Assembly (NCBI RefSeq): GCF_018613535.1
Contig: NZ_JAGGQB010000003.1
Span: 1 to 64,000, forward strand
DNA length: 64,000 nt
Source of the DNA: Bacillus sp. ISL-51
GTDB lineage: Bacteria; Bacillota; Bacilli; Bacillales; Bacillaceae
Direction: 5' to 3'
In this document: piece by piece, positions 27,969 through 36,539 of the stretch
Position numbering within the stretch: the stretch's first letter is position 1
Layout of the letters: each line of letters opens with the position of its first letter
Notes under the pieces: generated by a model
What the model was told of the DNA's origin: nothing
The model's database searches: none
Seen by the model: the letters and a program-made list of their open reading frames with translations, nothing else
Position numbers and translations under genes: made by a program

Positions 27969-28604
27969 TTAGAATGATTTTCCTGCTTCTTTCGCACGGG
28001 AAATCGCATCTTCTTTAATTTGCTGCGCTTTATCCGGTTCAGCATTATGGCCTTCAACGATTAATCCGTCGAAAGAAGGAACACCGAAGAAGTTCATCAT
28101 GATGCCGATGTAGCGGTGGCCCATTTCCATATCAGCCGCAGGGCCTTCAGAATAATAGCCTCCGCGCGCTTGAATGTGCAGCGCTTTTTTATCAGTCAGA
28201 AGGCCGATCGGTCCTTGTTCTGTGTATTTGAATGATTTTCCTGCTACTGCTACAGAATCAAGGTACGCTTTCATCACAGGCGGGAATGAGAAGTTCCAAA
28301 GCGGTGTGACAAACACGTATTTATCAGCTGACGCGAATTGATCGCTCAATTCATTAAGACGGCCGACTTTCGCTTTTTCCGTTTCAGAAAGCTCTTCAAA
28401 ACCAGTACCTGATCGAAGTTTACCCCAGCCGCTGAATACGTCCGCATCAATGTGTGGAATGTTTTCTTTATACAGGTCGATATGTACAACCTCGTCATTC
28501 GGGTTTGACTCTTTATAAGAATCGATAAACGCTTTTCCGGTTGCCATGCTGTAAGATGTTTCCTCATCGTGAGGATGAGCAGTGATATAAAGTACTTTTG
28601 CCAT
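27969..28604 (-). CDS. azoR2: FMN-dependent NADH azoreductase AzoR2
   Basis: This 211-residue flavodoxin-fold quinone/azo reductase has an FMN-binding start ([20 protein letters not shown]), a [17 protein letters not shown] segment and the [12 protein letters not shown] loop, all typical of AzoR. It reduces quinones by two electrons and protects against thiol-reactive electrophiles. It is B. subtilis YvaB. Its promoter region lies at 28605-28740. Confidence 0.92.
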   Translation of the reverse strand: MAKVLYITAHPHDEETSYSMATGKAFIDSYKESNPNDEVVHIDLYKENIPHIDADVFSGWGKLRSGTGFEELSETEKAKVGRLNELSDQFASADKYVFVTPLWNFSFPPVMKAYLDSVAVAGKSFKYTEQGPIGLLTDKKALHIQARGGYYSEGPAADMEMGHRYIGIMMNFFGVPSFDGLIVEGHNAEPDKAQQIKEDAISRAKEAGKSF

Positions 28605-28744
28605 AGTATAACAGCCCTTTCGTTTTCAGATTACACACACATTTATTATGAAATATGAATGTTTTTTTATACTATTCAACTCTGTAATAATTATAGTTAC
28701 AAAAAAATCATTTAGCAACAATAATATCTCGAAATTAGTATATT

Positions 28745-28785
28745 TTTTAAAAAAGACGGACGAATCACCGTTCATACGCCGTCCG
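28745..28785 (-). terminator. Terminator of the deleted - strand gene
   Basis: GACGG and CCGTC with partial further pairing form a hairpin followed on the - strand by TCTTTTTTAAA. It directly follows the stop codon of the fragment at 28772-28846. Confidence 0.55.
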
Positions 28786-28846
28786 CAATCCGCTGAAAAG
28801 TACGGATCATTCCCCGCTGATCCTTAGATACGCCTATAATTTCGGC
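28772..28846 (-). pseudogene. 3' remnant of a gene divergent from the LysR remnant
   Basis: Read on the - strand, 24 codons (AEIIGVSKDQRGMIR followed by TFQRIADGV) end in TGA next to a terminator. A stop codon lies only three codons upstream in the frame and there is no start. It looks like the C-terminus of a larger enzyme that I cannot identify. With the LysR remnant on the other side it marks a deletion that removed both 5' ends. Confidence 0.5.
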
Positions 28847-28850
28847 ACTT

Positions 28851-29261
28851 TTGTGTCAGGGGGCTGTGTTTGTTTCAAGGCGGCTTCCGCCATGTTATCA
28901 ACATAATGCGGCAACTGATTTAGAAAATGAATGCTTCATTTTTACGCCTGCCAATTGCCCGATCCGGATTCAAATTGAACAGCATCTGCAGCGCGCCATC
29001 GGCAGCCGCTATCGAAAAATGGAGCTGACCAGCAGCATGGCTCATCAATATTATGTCCGGGAAAATATCGGCGTCTCCATCTTTACGGCCACGGCGCATT
29101 CAGAGCCGCTCGAAGGCACGAAGGTCATCCCGATTCATAACCTGGCGATCTCACCGCCGGTCGGGCTTTTGACAAATCAAAAAGAAGAGCATTTTGACAG
29201 CCCCACAAAGGATTTGATCAGCCGGATAATCGAATGGTTTCATCAGCACGGCACGAATTAA
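28851..29261 (+). pseudogene. LysR-family regulator, C-terminal remnant
   Basis: This is an open frame of 136 codons of which about 115 match the effector-binding half of a LysR-type regulator (LENECFIFTPANCPIRIQIEQHL; NIGVSIFTATAHSEPL). The DNA-binding HTH and the first part of the effector domain are missing and no ribosome-binding site is present. It ends at a normal terminator. It is therefore a 5'-truncated gene, not a functional regulator. Confidence 0.8.
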
Positions 29262-29263
29262 AA

Positions 29264-29291
29264 ACCCCCGCTTCTATACCCGCGGGGGTTT
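29264..29291. terminator. Bidirectional terminator LysR remnant/yvaG
   Basis: AAAACCCCCGC and GCGGGGGTTT form a strong stem. Confidence 0.8.
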
Positions 29292-29304
29292 CCGTGTTTT
29301 CATA

Positions 29305-30102
29305 TTATATAATGCTCCGCACCAATCCGCCGTCGATCCGCAAAGCCGATCCGTTAATCGCAGACGACAAAGGACTGCTTAAAAAGGTGACAAAGTGAGC
29401 AATTTCTTCAGGGCGGATCAATCGCTCAATAATGGACGTCGGACGATTTTCCTGCATAAACCGTTTTTCCGCCTCTGTAACGGTCAGGTTTTCATCAGGA
29501 TAAAGCGACTCCAGCATCGCCTCGACGCCTTCTGTCTTGGCAGAACCGGGCATCACCGTATTGACGGTCACACTCGTCCCTTTTGTCAGCTCAGCCAAGC
29601 TTCGCGACAGTGAAAGCTGCGTCGTTTTGGTAGCGCTGTAATGGGCCATTTCCTGTGAAGGCATGACCGCCGCTTCACTGGCGATAAAAATCACCCGTCC
29701 TTCCTTTCGTTCAATCATCTGCTTCAAATACCGGCGTGTCAGCCGAACGCCGCTCATGATGTTTACCTCGAAAAACCGGAACCACTCTTCATCCGGGATA
29801 TCAAAGTATTCCGCCGGCTCAAAAATCCCCAAATTGTTCACGAGAATATCGATCTCCGGATACTGCTGAAAAATCCCGCTGCACCCTTCCGCCGTTCCTA
29901 AATCAAATGCAGCCGGATACAGACGGGCGCCCGGTGTCTGATGCTGCAATTCTCGAATCGTTTCTTTCACCTTCTCTTCCCGGCGCCCATTAATGATGAC
30001 ATCCGCACCTTCTGCAATCAGCGAAGCCGCAATCGCCCTCCCGATTCCTGACGTAGACCCGGTCACAAGCGCCGTTTTCCCTTTCATCTGCAAATCCATC
30101 AT
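29305..30102 (-). CDS. yvaG: Short-chain dehydrogenase/reductase YvaG
   Basis: This 265-residue classical SDR has the cofactor motif TGSTSGIG (about 15-22), NNLG in the fourth strand, and the catalytic Ser in FIASEAAV with Tyr-x3-Lys in YSATKT. An Arg after the first glycine motif (NGRREEK) suggests NADP(H) preference. The substrate is unknown. Two adjacent ATG codons follow GGGAGGA; the second (30099) has the better spacing. Confidence 0.85.
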   Translation of the reverse strand: MMDLQMKGKTALVTGSTSGIGRAIAASLIAEGADVIINGRREEKVKETIRELQHQTPGARLYPAAFDLGTAEGCSGIFQQYPEIDILVNNLGIFEPAEYFDIPDEEWFRFFEVNIMSGVRLTRRYLKQMIERKEGRVIFIASEAAVMPSQEMAHYSATKTTQLSLSRSLAELTKGTSVTVNTVMPGSAKTEGVEAMLESLYPDENLTVTEAEKRFMQENRPTSIIERLIRPEEIAHFVTFLSSPLSSAINGSALRIDGGLVRSII

Positions 30103-30213
30103 CCATTCCTCCCTATCGCATATCTTTTCTTATATATGGACAGAAATCGAAAGCCTGAAACCTTCCGTCTCTATTATCGGATAGAAAAATGGCTGACGGG
30201 AAGTACGCACTTT

Positions 30214-30519
30214 TTAGTGCCTGTCCGTTGTCCCAAGTGACGGCTGCTCGATTTGAATGACAAACCGATTCTCTAACTCTTCCTGAGCCTCTTGAAATAG
30301 CTCCAAGAAATCCTCAGCATCCGAACCCAATTCCTTCTGACTGATCTCAAAATGCCTCCACACCAAAGTCAGCGGCAGCTCTATCCAGCCTGTCAGACAA
30401 TCCCATAATGCATTTAGATTTTCACCATAATAATCCGGGAAATCTAATTTATCTTTTAAAATTCGGTGTAAAGCTTCTGCACTTGTAAAATCTTTTCCGT
30501 CTATAATGACTTTTAACAT
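30214..30519 (-). CDS. Barstar-family immunity protein
   Basis: This 101-residue cytosolic ribonuclease inhibitor has the barstar core FPDYYGENLNALWDCLTGW. The barstar residue Asp39 (ALWD) is present, while the position of Asp35 is Asn. I start it at ATG 30519 behind GAAGGTG, giving MLKVIIDGK; a GTG three codons earlier is inside the site. It begins 15 bp after the toxin stop, the usual toxin-then-immunity order, and presumably protects the producing cell from the adjacent barnase-type toxin. Confidence 0.9.
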   Translation of the reverse strand: MLKVIIDGKDFTSAEALHRILKDKLDFPDYYGENLNALWDCLTGWIELPLTLVWRHFEISQKELGSDAEDFLELFQEAQEELENRFVIQIEQPSLGTTDRH

Positions 30520-30534
30520 TAATAACACCTTCTA

Positions 30535-32055
30535 CTATTTTATTTTATGAAATGTTTTATAATGGTCTGTTGTTTTATAGATTAACCCATCATTAGAATA
30601 AAGAAGTCTGTCATTTCCTCGATACCCTGTAGTATAGTTTATATCCGCTTCATACCATACTCTATTTTTAGCTGTTGGTAAAGGATTTCCTTTGTTTTTA
30701 AATATATCCCCACCAATACTTTTTCCTGGTGCTACTTTTGATAAGTTTCCCTTTTTGCTTACCCATCCTAGCTTTTCTGCATCTGCTTTTGTAATGTAGT
30801 TATTTGGCAATTTACCATGTTTAGAAACAAAATCAGCCACTTCACTGAAGCTATTTAGTACTTTATTAGCTTTAACACTGTTCTCAACATATTTTGATGT
30901 TTTGTTAGCCTTTGATACAGTTCCCGCTAACTTTCCTGGAAGCTTAGTTAAATCTCCCCCTACTATACTTAATGCAGCTACCGTTCTATCAAATGCAGAA
31001 AGTTCATTTTGAGTAATTAGATCTTTTCCTGATATAGCTTCACTTCCACCCTTAACATTCGATAATAATGGAATAAGATCAGCAGTAACAGATAGAACAT
31101 GTTTTGCATTTTTTAAGTTACTGACATCATAATGAGAGATGTTGTTTATATTAACTTCTATTTTCTTTATATTTTTTTGAGAATTCTCTAATTCCTTTGT
31201 TTTTTGATTTAATTTATTTAATTTTGTAGTTGTTAAACCATCTGATGAATAATAATGATAATTATAATGCACTTTAGTTTTACTCATAGCATCCAAGTTT
31301 TTATCAAGCTTATCAAATGAATTATTTACATATTTCATACTTTTGGATACTTGTGTAACACCAGAATTAATCTGATCAACCGATTTAGTCATTTGCTTTA
31401 TATTAGAATCAATAGCTTTAAGATTAGCATTTGTCTCATCTGCTGCTTTATTCAGACCGGTAAGTGCATGATTCATTTGATCATAACCACGATTACACAT
31501 ATCCATGGCTCTTTGCACGTCATCTAAGTCTTTATTCATTTCGTCTACTTCTTTATTCATGTCATCTAGATTTTTAACCCATCCGTCCATGGCTTTATTC
31601 ATTTCATTAACATTTTTCACTTCGCCATCAAGAATATCATTAATTTCATCCATGGCTTTATTACATTGGTCTAAAGCAGCAACTGTTTCATCAATACCCT
31701 TACTAATTTCTTTTAAAGTTTGCACAATACTCTTATAGTCATCGACTGCTTTTTGTACCAAAGGTATAATCTTAGTCTTTATTAATTTTTTAGCACTAAC
31801 AATTTCACTATCTATTAACTTTTTGATTGCTTTTTTTTTGGTTTCTACCCATTTTGTTTGTTTAGACTTGTCTAATTTGTGGTACTCTTCCTGAAGCTTT
31901 AAAAGCGTATTTAACGCTGTATCTAAATCAGCAAAATCCTTTTTGGTTATTTCGTTTGATACAGCAAATGCTTTTTCAGGCTTTATGTAATTCGGTAAAT
32001 TAACCATTGAAAAAACAAAAATAATTAGTATAGCACTTAAGAGTTTTTTCACCAT
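30535..32055 (-). CDS. Secreted polymorphic toxin with C-terminal barnase-type RNase
   Basis: This 506-residue protein has, in order: a signal peptide (about 1-31, ending EKAFA), a long coiled-coil region (about 40-310) with MNKAMD-like repeats, a pretoxin (PT-TG-like) segment at about 320-370 (SGKDLITQNELSAFDR), and a barnase domain at about 397-506. Barnase landmarks are YITKADAEKLGWV (Lys27 position), GKSIGGDIF, general base Glu469 (YEADINY), Arg in YRGNDRLLYS and general acid His498 (KTTDHYKTF). The gene is AT-rich compared with its surroundings, suggesting acquisition. It starts at ATG 32055 behind GAGGAA, and the immunity gene follows. It is a large multidomain relative of the small secreted barnase. 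Confidence 0.9.
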   Translation of the reverse strand: MVKKLLSAILIIFVFSMVNLPNYIKPEKAFAVSNEITKKDFADLDTALNTLLKLQEEYHKLDKSKQTKWVETKKKAIKKLIDSEIVSAKKLIKTKIIPLVQKAVDDYKSIVQTLKEISKGIDETVAALDQCNKAMDEINDILDGEVKNVNEMNKAMDGWVKNLDDMNKEVDEMNKDLDDVQRAMDMCNRGYDQMNHALTGLNKAADETNANLKAIDSNIKQMTKSVDQINSGVTQVSKSMKYVNNSFDKLDKNLDAMSKTKVHYNYHYYSSDGLTTTKLNKLNQKTKELENSQKNIKKIEVNINNISHYDVSNLKNAKHVLSVTADLIPLLSNVKGGSEAISGKDLITQNELSAFDRTVAALSIVGGDLTKLPGKLAGTVSKANKTSKYVENSVKANKVLNSFSEVADFVSKHGKLPNNYITKADAEKLGWVSKKGNLSKVAPGKSIGGDIFKNKGNPLPTAKNRVWYEADINYTTGYRGNDRLLYSNDGLIYKTTDHYKTFHKIK

Positions 32056-33193
32056 TAGTTCCTCTAATTTATACTTAGCTGATTACTGCTCAATTTATGT
32101 TCCTAATTGCTCCTTTCATTCCTGTATATTTATCATTTTCAATAAAATCCCTTAATAGGTATAACATAAAAATATGGTTTTTTAAACCTATAAAAAATCC
32201 TTTTTTATCAAAAAGATTTTGAACTAAGTATGCTTATATTTATTTCTATTAACATTAAATAAAAAATATAAGCAATATGTTTTTTAAATGTGAGTAACCC
32301 TACTTAGAAAAGAATTTCAGTTTAAATGAAGGAAGATTCTGAATAAATAGTGTGCTAGGTAATTTTAAAAACAGGTTGGCTATTGTCTTTGTTCTGGCTT
32401 TAGGTATCTCAGCTGTCGCCGGCTCAAACATCGCAGCAGGATAAGTACCAAGACAAAAAGAGAAGCTGAACTTCTGGTTACTGCCCTTATGAAGCATCAA
32501 CTTACCAACAAGAAAATAACAGATATACGTTTAAGTAGAAAGGCAATCGCGGCAGGAGTTCCTTTAATTGATGCTGTTCAAATGAAAAATTTCCTTGAAT
32601 CCCTTTCGCCTGCTCAAGCGAAAAATGCAACAAATGGGTGCTGTCAGAGATAGAAGAAAACAGCTTCAAATCTTACCAATCATTTTTTGGGGTGTAGTGA
32701 TTAGAAGCTGCAGGCCTTGGGTGGCTGGCGAATTACTGGACATGGACGAATATGAGTTCTTATAGGAAGCCTATAACAGTGTCACAAAATATGTTTGCTT
32801 GATGACATCTGGGTTACAAACGGCTTAGATTATGTTGGAATATTAAACTTGAACAATGCGGCGGCTGATTTCATAAGCTGGCTGGTTATATTCTTCGTGG
32901 TTATATAATAATCAAATGAGCAGGAAAATCGGTCATTAACTCAGGGGAATTAAAAAAAGGGGGAAATGCCAGAAAAACTTATGTCAATTTGATGTTTCTC
33001 ATTGCATCCTGTACACTCTTTTTCGATCTACTGCTATTGATTAATATTAATGGTCAACAAAAATAACAGGTCGTGTTCAAATCCACGGCCTGACCAAAAA
33101 TCTAAATGACAGTCTGAAGGCGGCCAAACGGCCGCCCAATGTTTCATTTCGCTAACACGAGAGGGGAATCCCCCTCAGGCAACACATCGCTGC
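32056..33193. other. 1.1-kb gene graveyard between toxin gene and csn
   Basis: No intact gene is visible. Coding-like patches occur in changing + strand frames. One at about 32358-32438 reads as a hydrophobic signal-like segment (LAIVFVLALGISAVAGS). One at 32462-32653 reads EAELLVTALMKHQLTNKKI onward with no start. One at about 32800-32908 ends in a hydrophobic stretch (FISWLVIFFVVI). One at about 32960-33066 is a hydrophobic tail (NLMFLIASCTLFFDLLLL). This fits one or more small secreted or membrane-protein genes decayed by frameshifts. The first 200 bp upstream of the toxin gene are very AT-rich. Confidence 0.45.
33119..33137. terminator. Strong hairpin downstream of csn
   Basis: GGCGGCC-AAAC-GGCCGCC is a perfect stem 57 bp past the csn stop. 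It lacks a clear T run, so its role as terminator is uncertain. Confidence 0.4.
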
Positions 33194-34030
33194 TTACTTG
33201 ATCACGAAGTCACCATACTCGTCTGAAGAAACCTTAATCGGTCCGTTCAGATTGTAGTTGTTCACCTTGGCGATAGAGCGAAGGACATCCACTCGGGCAA
33301 CTGATTCTCTCCATTCATCACGTGTATCAGAATTTGATGGATTCATCAGGTCGTCATAGCGTACATCCAAGAATTTATTTAACCATTTCTTCTCATCTAC
33401 TCCATCTTTAGGAGAGCCGCCCGCTTTTTTGTTTGTGCGTTTGATCAATGCATACAAGGAGTCTGGGTCATCACCGTCGCCATGCTGGATAATTGTATCG
33501 TAAATCACAGCTTTCGCCAGCGCCGTTTTCAGTCCGATATTATCTGACCGTTTCATGGCAGGCTGATAATACAAGCTGTCGTTTACTGCATCTTGAGCAG
33601 CGCGGAATTCTTTATCATTTCCAAGCGAACGCCAAGCTGAATCAAAACCCTTGAGATTGCTTATATTCCCGCTTTCTTTTTCTGCCAGGCGGCGCAATTC
33701 AGGCAGGTACTTTTTCAGTTTGTTATTCGGTACTGCCTTTGTATACACTTCCACTACTTCCAATGCATCCCCGGTAGCGGTTGTAAAGCCGGCCCGGCCG
33801 CAAGTATAACCTCTTCCATCAGGCAAATGTTCCACATATCCATATTGAATTTCTGTCTTGCCGTTTTCAAAAATACTGGTCAGCTGCTCCGCTCGACGCT
33901 TCTGATCCTTGTCCAGCCCCGCTGCAAAAACCGTTTCGTTCATCATCAGGGTAAAAACCGCGGCAAGAATAAGTGATGAAATAGCTGCCTTCCTCCATGA
34001 TACTGCTTTTGCCTTCAAACCGACTTTCAT
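33194..34030 (-). CDS. csn: Secreted GH46 chitosanase Csn
   Basis: This 278-residue endo-chitosanase hydrolyses beta-1,4-linked glucosamine polymers outside the cell. The signal peptide (about 1-36) ends at TVFAA. GH46 catalytic residues are visible early in the mature protein: the Glu of SIFENGKTEIQ and the Asp of HLPDGRGYT. The length matches B. subtilis Csn (277), which I recall at a different chromosomal position. The ribosome-binding site is GAAAGGGG, and a TATACT -10 on the - strand lies near 34065. Monocistronic. Confidence 0.95.
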   Translation of the reverse strand: MKVGLKAKAVSWRKAAISSLILAAVFTLMMNETVFAAGLDKDQKRRAEQLTSIFENGKTEIQYGYVEHLPDGRGYTCGRAGFTTATGDALEVVEVYTKAVPNNKLKKYLPELRRLAEKESGNISNLKGFDSAWRSLGNDKEFRAAQDAVNDSLYYQPAMKRSDNIGLKTALAKAVIYDTIIQHGDGDDPDSLYALIKRTNKKAGGSPKDGVDEKKWLNKFLDVRYDDLMNPSNSDTRDEWRESVARVDVLRSIAKVNNYNLNGPIKVSSDEYGDFVIK

Positions 34031-34352
34031 TCTATTACCCCTTTCAACAAAAGATAACTACTAGTTTAGTATACATTAAGACATCAGGTTTTTGTTAAAA
34101 TAGATATTTTTTGTCATTATTTTCAATGTTGATATTACATATTTTTGAAAAGTAAGCTCAAAACACAAAAAAGGAACCATCCCGGCAGGCGGTCCCTTTT
34201 TTTTTGAAAAACAAATTGATTTGGAATGGCCGCTTTAGTTCAAGAAAAGCGCACCTTTCACTTTTTTGTTTTTTTCAGTGCTACCGCGATCCAAAAAGGA
34301 GTTTGAATGAATGCAAAGCGAGGTTGATTCATTTAATTTCTTATCGAATAGA
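34031..34352. other. csn upstream region
   Basis: This holds the csn ribosome-binding site, a candidate -10 (TATACT on the - strand) and the terminator of the next gene cluster. Beyond these I see no gene; the short frames present are under 20 codons. Confidence 0.5.
34166..34205. terminator. Bidirectional hairpin with A and T tracts
   Basis: AAAAAAGG-ACC and GGT-CCTTTTTT pair around a GC-rich loop. Likely the terminator of the YdeI-like gene or of a lost gene. Confidence 0.65.
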
Positions 34353-34940
34353 CTAATCATGTAATCCTTTTCCATTGAGAATCTGCTGCACATATTTTTC
34401 AACCCTTGACTCTCGCGTTTTAGATTGTTTGGCTTTAGAAAAATAAAGAATGTATGCTCTTTGCCGTCCCGGCGTCAAGGCTTCAAAAGCAGTTTTCAAG
34501 GCAGGGATTTCATCGAATTTATTTTGAAGTTCTTCAGGAATGATGAACTCTGTATTCAAATTCACTTTCAAACCGGCTTTTTCAACTTCAATGGCTTCAT
34601 CAATATAGGCTTTCAAGATGGTTTCCATTTCAGCTATTTCTTGAACATTGGTGAACCGGATCTGGCGCGCCGCCTGTACATTCTCCGTTTGTTGGATTAG
34701 AATTCCATGGGCATCCTGTAACAAGGCGCCTTTGGGAAACAGAAGCGCACAATATTCTTTAAATCCATGTATTAACACGATGTTCTTTTTCTCGAACGTG
34801 TAACAAGGATGCATCCACTTAAATTCTTCGGTCAGCTCACAGTCAAGAACGATATTTCTCAACTTCTCATATTCTTCCTTCCACGTTTTAGCTTTACTCA
34901 TATATTCATCAACCTTAGGATTCATACTGCTATTTGTCAT
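34353..34940 (-). CDS. YdeI/DUF1801-family protein
   Basis: This 195-residue protein has a DUF1801-type N-terminal domain (about 20-110; LTEEFKWMHPCYTFEKKNIVLI) and a YdeI-type C-terminal tail (LTPGRQRAYILYFSKAKQSKT), often annotated YdeI/OmpD-associated. The biochemical role is unknown; I see no catalytic motif. It starts at ATG 34940, with GAGAGGTG seven bases upstream. It stands alone between csn and ssrA and is not in this place in B. subtilis 168 as far as I recall. Confidence 0.78.
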   Translation of the reverse strand: MTNSSMNPKVDEYMSKAKTWKEEYEKLRNIVLDCELTEEFKWMHPCYTFEKKNIVLIHGFKEYCALLFPKGALLQDAHGILIQQTENVQAARQIRFTNVQEIAEMETILKAYIDEAIEVEKAGLKVNLNTEFIIPEELQNKFDEIPALKTAFEALTPGRQRAYILYFSKAKQSKTRESRVEKYVQQILNGKGLHD

Positions 34941-35406
34941 CAAGGAACACCTCTCTTCATGTTTTTAACCAGCTGACAGTCAAGAATATTCATTCCCACT
35001 TTCTCCAGCTCTTTATGCTAAGACGCTAAACGGTGCCGTGTCAAGCAGATCTGGCTTGGAAAGTTTTCGTCGCTAATCTGCCCGTCAGTTAAAGAAAATC
35101 AACAATATTTGTTTAACGAACCAATAAGTAAGAACCTGTTCATTAAAGAAGCGGTCCCGATAGAATGGATCTATAAAATGTATTTTTAAGGGAATATAGC
35201 GCCCGGCTTTAATAACTTCAATTGAACATCATTATCTAAAATAGATTTAAACCACATTCATGCATAAAAAATAATCCAGTTCGACGAATTGTTAGATTGC
35301 ATTTATTGCATATAAATCGTTGTAAAAAATAAAGCATAAACTGTCCTTTCGGACAATTTATGCTTTATTTTAACCGCGTGACAACACTGCGGTTTCGTCT
35401 TATGTA
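34941..35406. other. Intergenic region between YdeI-like gene and ssrA
   Basis: Apart from the ssrA terminator (35324-35370) I see no intact gene. A start-less open patch on the + strand at about 35070-35190 (ENQQYLFNEPISKNLF ... MYF, then TAA) could be the tail of a decayed gene. Confidence 0.4.
35324..35370 (-). terminator. ssrA terminator
   Basis: AAAGCATAAA-TGTCC and GGACA-TTTATGCTTT form a long stem with T-rich flanks on both strands. Confidence 0.85.
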
Positions 35407-35766
35407 TGGAGACGGTGGGAGTCGAACCCACGTCCAGAAACATCGATTACTTAAGCGTCTACGAGCGTAGCCTGCATATTTTGTGTTTCACTCGTCTTCG
35501 TGCCTGCTGGCGGGCCTTCCGAGAGCTAGTCTGTCAGTCTCTTCTTACGTTCTCAGACGGGAACGCAAGCGTAGCCTACTTGGATGTGCTCTTCACGGAC
35601 ACATAGGCAATGTCAGGAAGAGCTCGCTGCGCTTATTAGGCAGCTAGTGCTAAGTTTTGGTTAAAACTTTTAGTTTTGCCAGTTATATTTAGGTGCGTGT
35701 TAACGAGATCGCCTCTCGGCTCGCAGCTCAAGCTCGATCCATCCCTGTCGAATCCGTAACGTCCCC
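35407..35766 (-). ncRNA. ssrA: tmRNA (SsrA)
   Basis: Transfer-messenger RNA rescues stalled ribosomes together with SmpB. The acceptor stem GGGGACG/CGTCTCC, the T-arm GGTTCGACTCCC and the conserved 5' region (TTACGGATTCGACAGGGAT) are present; the 3' CCA is not encoded. The tag frame reads (A)GKTKSFNQNLALAA followed by two stops, against AGKTNSFNQNVALAA in B. subtilis. The 360-nt length plus CCA equals the usual 363. Confidence 0.96.
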
Positions 35767-35821
35767 TTGTAAAGGGTATACGGGAGATATTTCAAGCTCT
35801 TGCTCAACTGGCTGTACTCTT

Positions 35822-35849
35822 ATTATATCATGGCCACAGACAAATTCAA
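35822..35849 (-). promoter_or_regulatory. ssrA promoter
   Basis: On the - strand TTGAAT and TATAAT are 16 bp apart. They lie about 55 bp upstream of the mature 5' end, consistent with a precursor trimmed by RNase P. Confidence 0.65.
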
Positions 35850-35934
35850 TTGGGAATTACTTCAAAAAACCTTCTGTGAACTTGATGTGTGAACAGTATA
35901 GCATAAGGCTGATCGTCACATCAAGCTGTATGCA

Positions 35935-36405
35935 TCAGAAGCCTTTTTGTCTGTCTCTGAACGCTCTTTCAATTTCCCGTTTGGCGTCTTTGCGTTTTAA
36001 GTCATCGCGTTTATCGTATGTTTTCTTCCCTTTTCCGAGGCCGATTAATACTTTGGCAAAGCCGTTTTTTAAGTACAGCTTTAACGGCACGAGGGAATAG
36101 CCCTTTTCTTTTGTCAGTCCGATCAGCTTATTGATTTCTTTCCGGTGCATCAAAAGCTTTCTCGTCCGCAGCGGGTCATGGTTGTAGCGGTTTCCCTGCT
36201 CGTACGGGCTGATGTGCATGTTGTGCAGAAACACTTCACCGCGTTCGATTTTTGCGAAGGAATCCTTCATGTTTACGCGGCCGGCGCGGATGGCCTTAAT
36301 CTCTGTTCCTTGCAGCACGATGCCTGTTTCATAGGTTTCTTCTATAAAATAATCGTGGTTCGCTTTTTTATTTTGCGATAATACTTTGCCTGATCCTTTT
36401 GGCAT
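35935..36405 (-). CDS. smpB: tmRNA-binding protein SmpB
   Basis: This 156-residue SsrA partner has an OB-fold core with the conserved [28 protein letters not shown] and basic C-terminal tail ([21 protein letters not shown]) that enters the decoding site. It starts after GAGGAGGG. It is encoded just upstream of its RNA partner. Confidence 0.96.
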   Translation of the reverse strand: MPKGSGKVLSQNKKANHDYFIEETYETGIVLQGTEIKAIRAGRVNMKDSFAKIERGEVFLHNMHISPYEQGNRYNHDPLRTRKLLMHRKEINKLIGLTKEKGYSLVPLKLYLKNGFAKVLIGLGKGKKTYDKRDDLKRKDAKREIERAFRDRQKGF

Positions 36406-36499
36406 GCCTTACCCTCCTCAAAAACCGTTCGTGTGTGCGATACGCTCTATTTTAGCAAAAGGAGCGCGTAACGACAATGAATATGCGGCTTGCGAAAGA

Positions 36500-36531
36500 A
36501 AGCAAACAGAGCATTTTGCCCTGTTTGCTTT
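36500..36531 (-). terminator. Hairpin downstream of rnr
   Basis: GCAAACAG and CTGTTTGC within a longer stem, with T-rich sequence after it on the - strand. It may attenuate read-through from rnr into smpB. Confidence 0.55.
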
Positions 36532-36539
36532 CTCTGTTA

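Noticed and set aside
27605-28057. 150-codon - strand frame between iolW and azoR2.
   Set aside because: Antisense to iolW and crossing the bidirectional terminator at 27927-27961; no family features.
34296-34363. AAAAAGGAG followed by ATG codons downstream of the 34.2-kb hairpin.
   Set aside because: The frames are only 6 and 17 codons and read into the 3' end of the YdeI-like gene; no further support.
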